A stretch of 21,390 nt of DNA, from contig JAYTCQ010000099.1 in assembly GCA_043736395.1 (NCBI GenBank), positions 1 to 21,390 of the forward strand, read 5' to 3'. The first letter of the stretch is position 1. Each line of letters begins with the position of its first letter. Below, in pieces: positions 15,552 to 21,390 of the stretch. This stretch comes from JAFDVL01 sp043736395 (GTDB taxonomy: Bacteria; Acidobacteriota; Blastocatellia; RBC074). Below the pieces are notes generated by a model. That model searched no databases. It saw nothing but the letters and a program-made list of their open reading frames with translations, and was not told where the DNA came from. Position numbers and translations under genes: made by a program.

Positions 15552-16190
15552 ATGGGTGTAACACTTTATTTTTTGCGACACGGTGAAACTGAATACAGTA
15601 AAAGCGGCGGTTTCTGTGGCGACCTTGATCCTGAATTAACGGAAATTGGACAACAGATGGCGCGGGAATTTGCTGCTGCGTACCAGGCTTTGCCGTGGTC
15701 GGCAATTTATTGCAGCCCGATGAAAAGAACGATTGCGACCGCGCAGAAACTCAGTGAAACTGCTGGACTCGTGTTGCAGCACCGTGATGGATTGAAGGAA
15801 ATAAAGTACGGCGCATGGGAGGGATTGACCGCTGAAAGCGTCAAAGAAAATCATTATGACGAATATCAGCGATGGATGTCGGAACCCGCGTGGAATGCGC
15901 CTCCAGGTGGTGAGACTTCCATTGAAATTGCCAATCGGTCTTCGCTCATTATTTCCGAAATTGTGCATCAATTCGCGGATGGAAACGTTTTGGTTGTCTC
16001 GCACAAAGCCACCATTCGCATCATTCTTTGCAGCCTGCTCGGCATTGACTTAGGACGTTATCGTGATCGCCTTGACGCTCCCGCCGGATCAATCAGCGTT
16101 GTTAAATTTGGACAATATGGTCCGCGCCTCGAACGCCTCGGTGATCGTTCTTACATGAGCGAAGAGTTACAGGCTTTGCCCGGTACTTAA
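15552..16190 (+). CDS. histidine phosphatase superfamily protein (phosphoglycerate mutase-like)
   Basis: This 212-residue cytoplasmic protein has the catalytic FLRHGETE motif at residues 7-14 (phosphorylated His10, with Arg9), CSPMKRTIATAQ with the second Arg, an acidic KEIKYGAWEG segment, and the second catalytic His151 in VVSHKATIR. Length and motifs fit the branch-1 phosphatases that include phosphoglycerate mutases, CobC-type alpha-ribazole phosphatases and broad-specificity sugar phosphatases. No cobalamin or glycolysis genes are nearby, so the substrate is open. It follows the Uma2 gene after 25 bases and may be the last gene of that transcription unit. No intrinsic terminator is visible after it. 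Confidence 0.9.
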   Translation: MGVTLYFLRHGETEYSKSGGFCGDLDPELTEIGQQMAREFAAAYQALPWSAIYCSPMKRTIATAQKLSETAGLVLQHRDGLKEIKYGAWEGLTAESVKENHYDEYQRWMSEPAWNAPPGGETSIEIANRSSLIISEIVHQFADGNVLVVSHKATIRIILCSLLGIDLGRYRDRLDAPAGSISVVKFGQYGPRLERLGDRSYMSEELQALPGT

Positions 16191-16262
16191 TAATCCGTCG
16201 AAACCCAAAACCCGAAACTCGAAACTAACTCTTCCCCAAAAAAATTAATTCTCATCCTTCTG

Positions 16263-16289
16263 CCAACCAATTTTCGTATGGAGTGTCTA
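16263..16289 (+). promoter_or_regulatory. candidate ECF-type promoter before the sigma factor gene
   Basis: CCAACC (16263-16268) and GTCTA (16285-16289) are separated by 16 bases. ECF sigma factors typically use an AAC-containing -35 and a short GTC/CGT-containing -10 at about this spacing and often drive their own genes. The start point would lie about 30 bases before GTG 16323. A single match with no second copy found in the window makes this tentative. Confidence 0.28.
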
Positions 16290-16310
16290 TAGCTACGACA
16301 GAACGAATTG

Positions 16311-16316
16311 GAGAGG
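16311..16316 (+). promoter_or_regulatory. ribosome binding site deciding the GTG start of the sigma factor
   Basis: GAGAGG lies 6 bases before GTG 16323. The in-frame TTG at 16308 lies just upstream of this site and so cannot use it. The GTG also matches where ECF homology begins. Confidence 0.65.
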
Positions 16317-16322
16317 TTCCCT

Positions 16323-16934
16323 GTGAGCAATGAAGAAGAATTGATTCAGCGTGCGCAAAATGGAGATCGAGAAGCCTTCGGTGTGCTGCTGCGTTCCTAT
16401 CAGCGGCGCATCTATTCGCTCGCGTTGCATTACACGCGGAACCCGATGGATGCGGAAGATTTGTCGCAGGAAGTTTGGTTGAAAGCCTATCGTTCTTTGT
16501 CAGGATTTCGCGGGGAGTCCGGTTTTTATACGTGGCTCCGGCAAATCACGATTCGGACTTTGCTCAATCAGCAACGCACGAGTTTTTGGTTGTTCGGGAA
16601 AAAATCAAGTACTCGCGTTTCTTTAGATGATGTGGAATTGCCACAGTACATTGAAGCCAATTTGCATGACCGGTTATTGATCGAACAGGTTAGACAAGTG
16701 CTGGAGACGTTGACGCCACGTGAACGATTGATCTTTTTACTCAAACATCAGGAAGGCATGACTTATGAAGAAATTGCCGATTCCTGCGGCGTTTCCGTCG
16801 GGACGATCAAAAAAGCATTGTTCCGTACCGTGACAAAATTACGCGAACAACTAGGTATCAAGTTGAGTGTGAAAACTGCAGAACTGCCGTGTCCGCTGAC
16901 TGAATTTCCAGAAAGCGATGGAGCGAAATGTTAG
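16323..16934 (+). CDS. ECF-type RNA polymerase sigma factor (sigma70 family)
   Basis: This 203-residue protein has two conserved regions only, as in extracytoplasmic-function sigma factors. Region 2 is at about 10-80: EEELIQRAQNGDREAFGVLL, then RNPMDAEDLSQEVWLKAYRSL with the core-binding and -10 recognition helices, and GESGFYTWLRQI. Region 4 is at about 125-180: LTPRERLIFLLKHQEGMTYE, then EIADSCGVSVGTIKKALFR, the -35 recognition helix-turn-helix. It directs RNA polymerase to a stress or envelope regulon when released from its anti-sigma partner. The start is GTG 16323. The stop codon overlaps the ATG of the next gene in ATGTTAG, so the two are translationally coupled, typical of sigma/anti-sigma pairs. 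The last 20 residues are not part of the family core. Confidence 0.93.
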   Translation: MSNEEELIQRAQNGDREAFGVLLRSYQRRIYSLALHYTRNPMDAEDLSQEVWLKAYRSLSGFRGESGFYTWLRQITIRTLLNQQRTSFWLFGKKSSTRVSLDDVELPQYIEANLHDRLLIEQVRQVLETLTPRERLIFLLKHQEGMTYEEIADSCGVSVGTIKKALFRTVTKLREQLGIKLSVKTAELPCPLTEFPESDGAKC

Positions 16935-17869
16935 TTTCCCGAATGAAGCTGAAAGTTATGAAAAAACATGATTGCCGCAAAACACAGGAACGATTTACGG
17001 ATTGGCTGTTGGCTGATTCGCTGATTGATTTGGACGGATGTCAGCTTTGCCAGGAACAATTTGCAACACTGAAAAATGCACTTGGGCAATTCGATCAAGC
17101 CTTGAATACGGCAATGCCGGAAGAAAATTATTGGAGCGGATACGAAGCGAAATTTTGGGCGAAACTGGCGATGGAAGAATCAGCTTCCAAGTGGCAAATT
17201 AATCTTTGGCAACCACGTTGGATTGTGCCTGTCGCAGGATGCGTGCTCCTGATTTTATTCGCTGTTTTGAATCAAGGCGGAATCAAAAAAGATGTGAACA
17301 CGACATCGGCAGAAGTCGTAAATTTGACTCAACAACCAATTACTGATGTCCAAAAAGTGAGTGATTCTGCAAGAACAGGTCAGAAAAAACGCCGCTTTGA
17401 AAAACCAAATAAACCGGAGCGAAAAGAATCTGCCCGTCCGCTCTATAAAAAACCACAATTTCTTTTTGACCCGAATCCACTTCAGGCACAGATGGATTCC
17501 GAAGCGTTCGTAGCGCCTGAAACTGCGGTTGCGACGCGGCACTTTGAGCGAGCACAAATGCTGTTGCGATCCTTCCGCAATTCGCGTCCGACAGAACAGA
17601 CCAACTACAATTTGAGTTATGAAAAAAATCGTTCACGCCACTTACTCTACGAAAATATTTTGCTACGCCGCGAAGCAGAAGCCCGTGGTGATTGGTCAAT
17701 GGAAGAGGTTCTAAACAATCTGGAACCCTTGTTGCTCGACATTGCCAACCTGCCGGAAACCGCTACGACGGATGATGTGAACCCGATTAAAGAACGGATG
17801 CAAAAACAGGAAATTGTCGCCAAGCTGCAATTTTACGCGATGCCCATGATGGCTGCGGTGGCGGATTAA
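16928..17869 (+). CDS. membrane anti-sigma factor-like protein
   Basis: This protein of up to 313 residues overlaps the sigma factor stop by 7 bases. The N-terminal cytoplasmic part (about 1-95) has H14-D-C16 and a later C38-Q-L-C41, recalling zinc-binding anti-sigma domains (HxxxCxxC), but the position four before C38 is Asp, so the canonical His is missing. One transmembrane helix lies at about 97-117 (IVPVAGCVLLILFAVLNQGG). The remaining 190 residues are periplasmic: first a Lys/Arg- and Pro-rich stretch, then a helical region. By position and layout it should hold the sigma factor inactive at the membrane and respond to a periplasmic cue. Sequence similarity to known families is weak, so the role rests mainly on context. 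GGAG sits 4 bases before ATG 16928; ATG 16958 (MKKHDC) is a reasonable alternative start. Confidence 0.72.
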   Translation: MLVSRMKLKVMKKHDCRKTQERFTDWLLADSLIDLDGCQLCQEQFATLKNALGQFDQALNTAMPEENYWSGYEAKFWAKLAMEESASKWQINLWQPRWIVPVAGCVLLILFAVLNQGGIKKDVNTTSAEVVNLTQQPITDVQKVSDSARTGQKKRRFEKPNKPERKESARPLYKKPQFLFDPNPLQAQMDSEAFVAPETAVATRHFERAQMLLRSFRNSRPTEQTNYNLSYEKNRSRHLLYENILLRREAEARGDWSMEEVLNNLEPLLLDIANLPETATTDDVNPIKERMQKQEIVAKLQFYAMPMMAAVAD

Positions 17870-17875
17870 ATTGTA

Positions 17876-17949
17876 GCGTGAACTGTTAGTTCACGCTGTC
17901 TGCACCGAAAGAACTTTCCACAGAGACTGGCGAACTAACAGTTCACCGC
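17876..17949. repeat. paired inverted repeats GTGAACTGTTAGTTCACGC
   Basis: A 9-bp hairpin GCGTGAACT-GTT-AGTTCACGC (17876-17896) is followed at 17930-17949 by GCGAACTAACAGTTCACCGC, a near-perfect reverse complement of the first unit that also contains its own GAACT/AGTTC palindrome. The element fills the gap between the anti-sigma-like and HEAT genes. It may be a palindromic repeat element or tandem operator half-sites. Confidence 0.75.
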
Positions 17950-17964
17950 ACAGAGGAAAATATT

Positions 17965-19521
17965 ATGTTAAGACAACACCTCATTTTAAAAATTATTTTT
18001 ATTGCGATTCTGACGATGGTAATTGCGCCTTCGACGTTCGCACAATTTTTATCTAACGATTTCGTAAAACTGAATCGCTTCGTCCAAACTACCAATTCTA
18101 CTGATAAAGCTATCAAAGCCTTTAGAACCGGGCGTGATTTGATCGAAGACGAAAAATGGGAGCAAGCCGAAAAACACTTTCGTAATTTTTTGCGCGATTA
18201 TCCCAAGCATAAAGAAGCTGATGCGGCAATATACTGGCTGGCTTTTACGCAAAAAAAACAAAAGCACTTTGCTGAAGTGGAACAGTTATTGGTGAAACTC
18301 ACTAACGAATATCCAAACTCAAACTGGCTGGATGATGCGAAGGCACTACGACTGGAAATCGCTCCCAGTGTTGGCAATGTAGATTTTATGGATGAAGTCA
18401 TTCGTCCGGCGCGACCAGCACGCGCGGCAGTTCAGGATGTGCGCCCACGACCAATGCCAGCACCTGAACCTGCTACCGCGCCCACTTTTGCTGAGGTTCC
18501 GGAATTTCCGATTGCTCCGATTGCTCCATTAGCCGCGCTTTCCCCTCTAGAACTTTCGGGTTTTGATGGAGCGTCAATCATAAGGCAGTCATCCCGCAGT
18601 CCGATGGATGAGAAAGACGAAATCAAAGCCATTGCTCTGCAAAGTCTGATGCAATCGAATCCTGAACGCGCGTTGCCGTACATCGCTGATATTTTGAAAA
18701 ATGATTCCAAAGCAAGTCCCGGATTGAAAGAGCAGGCAATTCGTTTGCTGGGGCAAACTCGTGGCCCGAACAGCGTGACGATGTTGCTTGATCTGGCGCG
18801 GAGCCAATCGGATATCAAGCTTCGTCGTTCGGCAATTTATTCTTTGAGTAATGTTGAAGACGAGAAAGTTTTTGATTTGCTTTTTGATTTAGCAACGAAA
18901 TCGGAAGATGCCGAAGTCTCAAAAGCGGCGCTTCGGGCCTTGAGCACAACTCGCAATCCAAAGGCGCGACAGCGGCTATTTGACATTGCTCGTTCTGGCA
19001 GCAAAGAAGAGATAAGAGTCCAGGCAGTGCAAGGGCTTGTAAACAGGGGCGATGAAAGCCTGGTAGATGAATTGGTGAAAATTTATCAATCTGATAAAAG
19101 CCTGAAAGTACGCAAACAGGCGATCTATGCCCTTTCACAAATGGTTGGTCACGACAATCGCTTCCACTTTTCTATGGCGACGGGAATTGGTAGCAGCGGG
19201 CCGACTGCTCTGAGTCCAGGGGGCGTAAACACTACTGGCAAGCTGGCAGAATTGTCAGATCGAAGGAGCGAAGCACAAAAGAAAAGCAGCGAAAAAGCCG
19301 TCAAAGCATTACTGCAATTATTTGATCCTGAGACGGATGAATCGCTGAAAAATATTTTCCTGTCTTCGTTCAGTCAGTCCAATTCAAAAGAAGCGCTCCA
19401 GAAATTAATGCAGGTTGCGAAGAGCGATTCTTCAATCGCTTTACGCCGCAGAGCCGTGATGTACCTCGGTCAAAGTCGTGATCCTGAAGCCGCGAAATTT
19501 ATGGAAGAATTGTTGAAGTAA
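17965..19521 (+). CDS. secreted TPR and HEAT-repeat protein
   Basis: This 518-residue protein has a signal peptide at about 1-26 ending in TFAQ. Residues about 40-125 form two YbgF/BamD-like tetratricopeptide units (EDEKWEQAEKHFRNFLRDYP and HFAEVEQLLVKLTNEYPNS). A Pro/Ala-rich linker follows at about 139-195. From about 210 to the end there are repeated HEAT units of about 31-36 residues, with motifs such as LRRSAIYSLSNVEDEKVFDLLFDLA and VRKQAIYALSQM. A Gly/Ser-rich insertion near 395-430 interrupts them. HEAT solenoids bind proteins; no enzyme motif is seen, so this is probably a periplasmic scaffold. It starts 95 bases after the anti-sigma-like gene and is probably linked to its regulon. 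AGAGGA precedes the ATG. Confidence 0.85.
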   Translation: MLRQHLILKIIFIAILTMVIAPSTFAQFLSNDFVKLNRFVQTTNSTDKAIKAFRTGRDLIEDEKWEQAEKHFRNFLRDYPKHKEADAAIYWLAFTQKKQKHFAEVEQLLVKLTNEYPNSNWLDDAKALRLEIAPSVGNVDFMDEVIRPARPARAAVQDVRPRPMPAPEPATAPTFAEVPEFPIAPIAPLAALSPLELSGFDGASIIRQSSRSPMDEKDEIKAIALQSLMQSNPERALPYIADILKNDSKASPGLKEQAIRLLGQTRGPNSVTMLLDLARSQSDIKLRRSAIYSLSNVEDEKVFDLLFDLATKSEDAEVSKAALRALSTTRNPKARQRLFDIARSGSKEEIRVQAVQGLVNRGDESLVDELVKIYQSDKSLKVRKQAIYALSQMVGHDNRFHFSMATGIGSSGPTALSPGGVNTTGKLAELSDRRSEAQKKSSEKAVKALLQLFDPETDESLKNIFLSSFSQSNSKEALQKLMQVAKSDSSIALRRRAVMYLGQSRDPEAAKFMEELLK

Positions 19522-19537
19522 GCTGTTCTGAGTGCAG

Positions 19538-19665
19538 CCATTCAGCGCAATGGCAATAAGCTAAGCTAGGAGAATAGACCACGGATCAAACGGATGTGAC
19601 GGGTTTTCACGGGTCTGAAAATCTGTGGCCTATTTCCCTTAACTTAATGCCATTGCGCCGAATGG
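19538..19665. repeat. long imperfect inverted repeat with 'ATAGACC...CGGGTCTGA' core
   Basis: The outer arms around GCGCAATGGCA pair between 19538-19566 and about 19637-19665 with few mismatches. Next, GAATAGACCACGGAT (19572-19586) pairs with ATCTGTGGCCTATTT (19621-19635). Bases 19571-19617 are also a diverged direct copy of 20820-20867. The whole 128-base element lies just upstream of the second HEAT gene. Confidence 0.75.
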
Positions 19666-19692
19666 TGATACGCAGAATGCGGAGAAATCACC

Positions 19693-20811
19693 ATGAAAAT
19701 AGTAGTCCTATTAGTCATCATTATTTCATCCTTATTTCAGACCGCCAGCTCGCAAACTACGAATGCCACCTTTGTTACTATCGAAGGCGCGACGCTCAGT
19801 GCCAGATTAGAAACTGCCATCAAACAAGGGCAAGCACGCGGTGCGAGATTTTGGACGGCGTATACCTTTGACGTGCGCCCGAATATCACGATGGACTCCG
19901 ACGTGAATATTTCGGGTAACTCAACGTGGATCAACGGCATAGAAATTAATTCGCAATCTGAAACGCGGCACCTCGCATTTTTTCAATTGCACGAAGCCAA
20001 CGGCAAAGCGGCTTCCCGGTATGAAATTTATAATCTGGATCGCAAACGCGAATACAGCGGTGTACCGGTGTATTGGCTGGGTCGTGCGAACAATGACGAG
20101 AGCTTGAATTTTCTCAAAGGTCTGGTGACTGAAGCAGGCGATGATAAATTAAAGGAACGGGCGACGCAGGCAATCGCTTTGCACGACGATCAGCGAGTCG
20201 GCGCGATGCTGAAAGAATTAACGAAAAATTCGAATCCTGAACGTGTCCGCAAGACAGCAATTTTCTGGCTTGGACAGGTTGAAGGTGAACGGGAATTTCT
20301 GGCGGGCTTCGTGCGCAATGAACAGGAATCCATCGAAGTTCGCAAGCAAGCCGCGTTCGGCATCGGCATCAGCAAAGAAAAAGCCGCCTTGCCATTGCTG
20401 CGAAGTCTTTACGGTTCTGTCGCGTCTTCCGAAGTGAAACGCCAATTAATTTTTGCCGCTTCGATCAGCGAAGACAAAGACGCAGCAGTAGATTTTCTGA
20501 TCAACGTTGCCAGCACCGACCAAGACCGCGAACTCAGGAAAAAAGCCATGTTCTGGTTAGGGCAAAAAGCCGGAGAACGAAGCTTGAATTTTTTAGCAGA
20601 TGTCGCAGAAAAAAATGAAGGCGATACCGAAGTGCAGAAGCAAGCTGTCTTTGCGCTCAGCCAATTTCAGAAATCCGAAGCCATCCCGAAGCTCATCCAA
20701 ATTGCAAAAACGCATCAAAATCTGGCAGTTCGCAAACAAGCCATCTTCTGGTTAGGACAAAGCGGCGATGAACGCGCTCTGGCGTATTTTAAGGAATTGT
20801 TTACGAAATAA
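19693..20811 (+). CDS. secreted HEAT-repeat protein
   Basis: This 372-residue protein has a signal peptide at about 1-20 (core VVLLVIIISSLFQTASSQ). Residues about 21-130 form a non-HEAT N-terminal domain that I do not recognise. From about 130 to the end a HEAT solenoid shows the internal signature (I/M/Y)-(F/Y)-W-L-G-(Q/R) four times: VYWLGRANND, AIFWLGQVEGE, AMFWLGQKAGE and AIFWLGQSGDE, with VRK(Q/T)A before several. It resembles the HEAT part of the preceding gene, pointing to a shared ancestor or partner function. No catalytic motif is seen; a periplasmic binding or scaffold role is inferred. GGAG lies 8 bases before ATG 19693. The gene is flanked on both sides by related palindromic repeats. 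Confidence 0.85.
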   Translation: MKIVVLLVIIISSLFQTASSQTTNATFVTIEGATLSARLETAIKQGQARGARFWTAYTFDVRPNITMDSDVNISGNSTWINGIEINSQSETRHLAFFQLHEANGKAASRYEIYNLDRKREYSGVPVYWLGRANNDESLNFLKGLVTEAGDDKLKERATQAIALHDDQRVGAMLKELTKNSNPERVRKTAIFWLGQVEGEREFLAGFVRNEQESIEVRKQAAFGIGISKEKAALPLLRSLYGSVASSEVKRQLIFAASISEDKDAAVDFLINVASTDQDRELRKKAMFWLGQKAGERSLNFLADVAEKNEGDTEVQKQAVFALSQFQKSEAIPKLIQIAKTHQNLAVRKQAIFWLGQSGDERALAYFKELFTK

Positions 20812-20818
20812 AATGCGG

Positions 20819-20928
20819 AAGAATAGACCGCAGATTAAGCGGATCATGCGGGTTTACGCGGGTCTGAGTTTCTTATGATTCAGACCCGCGTAAACCCGCA
20901 TGATCCGCCAAATCCGCGGTCTATTCTT
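20819..20928. repeat. 49-bp-arm hairpin between convergent genes
   Basis: The arms 20819-20867 and 20880-20928 are reverse complements at 46 of 49 positions with a 12-base loop. The sequence includes runs such as GCGGATCATGCGGGTTTACG. It lies 7 bases after the HEAT stop and 10 bases from the NuoI-like stop, so it can act as a bidirectional terminator. Its left arm is a relative of 19571-19617. The style resembles the 'CGCGGAT' palindromic repeats seen in many bacterial genomes. Confidence 0.9.
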
Positions 20929-20938
20929 AAGATAAAAT

Positions 20939-21390
20939 CTACTTAATCACGACATGCAAATCTTTGTCGCGCTCAAAATTCTTCAATAAATATTCCTTAT
21001 CCTTCACCATCTCACCTGGAGTATAAACCGCCCATTCAAAATTATGTCCGTGCTTGATGGCGTCTGTGGGACAGGCTTCCGTGCAGTATCCGCACAAAAT
21101 ACAACGTCCATAATCAATGCGGTAAACCTTAGCATAGCGATTTTCCATCGTCTCGCGTTCAGCGTAAGGACGTGGATCGTCGGCACCTTCAATATAAATC
21201 GCATCGGCAGGGCAGGCGGCTGCGCACAGAAAACATGACACGCAATTTTCTTTGCCGTCCGCGTTGCGCGTCAGCATGTGTTCACCGCGAAACCGCTGAA
21301 AAAGATGCACCGGTTCTTCCGGATAGCTGACAGTTTTTTTGGCTTTTGGAATGTGCGAGAGCGTGATGCTCATCCCCGTAGCGGTAGAAC
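20939..21390 (-). CDS. nuoI: NADH-quinone oxidoreductase subunit I-like 2x[4Fe-4S] protein (5' end outside window)
   Basis: The minus-strand frame is open to the right edge, so the first residues are not visible. From an internal ATG at 21373 there are 144 residues with two ferredoxin clusters: Cys44-47-50-54 (CVSCFLCAAACPADAIYIE) and Cys91-94-97-101 (CILCGYCTEACPTDAIKHG). The NuoI-specific stretch TVSYPEEP...RFRGEHMLTR precedes them, and YRIDYGRC and a C-terminal FE-x-A-x-YTPGEM-like segment also fit. In complex I this subunit carries clusters N6a/N6b and passes electrons toward quinone. Full-length NuoI usually has about 20-30 residues before the MSITLSH position, so ATG 21373 is probably internal. 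Other nuo genes would be expected beyond the right edge. It converges on the HEAT gene across a large hairpin. Confidence 0.88.
   Translation of the reverse strand, partial: STATGMSITLSHIPKAKKTVSYPEEPVHLFQRFRGEHMLTRNADGKENCVSCFLCAAACPADAIYIEGADDPRPYAERETMENRYAKVYRIDYGRCILCGYCTEACPTDAIKHGHNFEWAVYTPGEMVKDKEYLLKNFERDKDLHVVIK

Noticed and set aside
16196..16230. CGAAAC-rich string after the phosphatase gene as a repeat array
   Set aside because: It is only a few imperfect short units; no consistent period.
19596..19871. 91-codon ORF before the second HEAT gene
   Set aside because: It starts in the palindromic repeat and overlaps the HEAT signal peptide in another frame; it is a shadow.

Overview
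The window looks like chromosome of an Acidobacteriota member, most plausibly class Blastocatellia (inference). The grounds are moderate GC content, genes led by signal peptides ending in A-x-A-Q, paralogous secreted M28 peptidases, an S8 peptidase ending in a short Tyr/Asp repeat, Uma2-type proteins, HEAT-repeat envelope proteins, and palindromic repeats in most gaps. No phage, integrase, transposase, CRISPR array, rRNA or tRNA was seen. All convincing genes run on the + strand except two: a 26-codon peptide in the 6.4-6.6 kb gap, and a NuoI-type ferredoxin that enters from the right edge.

Layout. 1-2227: the 3' part of a COG2509-type FAD-dependent dehydrogenase and a secreted BNR-repeat sialidase-like protein. 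2378-11915, the proteolysis block: M28 peptidase, S8 subtilase with a C-terminal (GVLYGD)6 tail, a TPR-GAF-AAA+-Fis sigma54 activator, and a second M28 peptidase. A candidate peptide gene with a perfect Shine-Dalgarno and a CTG start lies antisense between the subtilase and the regulator. 11998-16190: a TMEM175/DUF1211 membrane protein, a secreted M1-like protein that has lost its zinc-binding residues and gained TPRs, a Uma2 protein and a histidine phosphatase, closely spaced and probably partly co-transcribed. 16323-20811, the envelope-signalling block: ECF sigma factor, a start/stop-overlapping membrane anti-sigma-like protein, and two secreted HEAT-repeat proteins. 20939-21390: NuoI-like 4Fe-4S protein on the minus strand.

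How it may work together (inference). The three active secreted peptidases would break down protein and peptides outside the cytoplasm, and the sialidase-like protein would act on sugars. The large TPR activator between them is a candidate local regulator, though no clear -24/-12 promoter was found. The ECF/anti-sigma pair probably senses an envelope condition, and the HEAT proteins are its likely outputs or partners.

The intergenic DNA is rich in inverted repeats of at least three kinds: a GGTACGATAGGCGTCC family, a GTGAACTGTTAGTTCACGC pair, and long 'ATAGACC...CGGGTCTGA' hairpins on both sides of the last HEAT gene. A perfect 18-bp inverted repeat also lies inside the sigma54 activator gene. 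The best leads for something undescribed are the CTG-start peptide beside the repeat-tailed subtilase, the in-gene palindrome, and the ECF/HEAT module.
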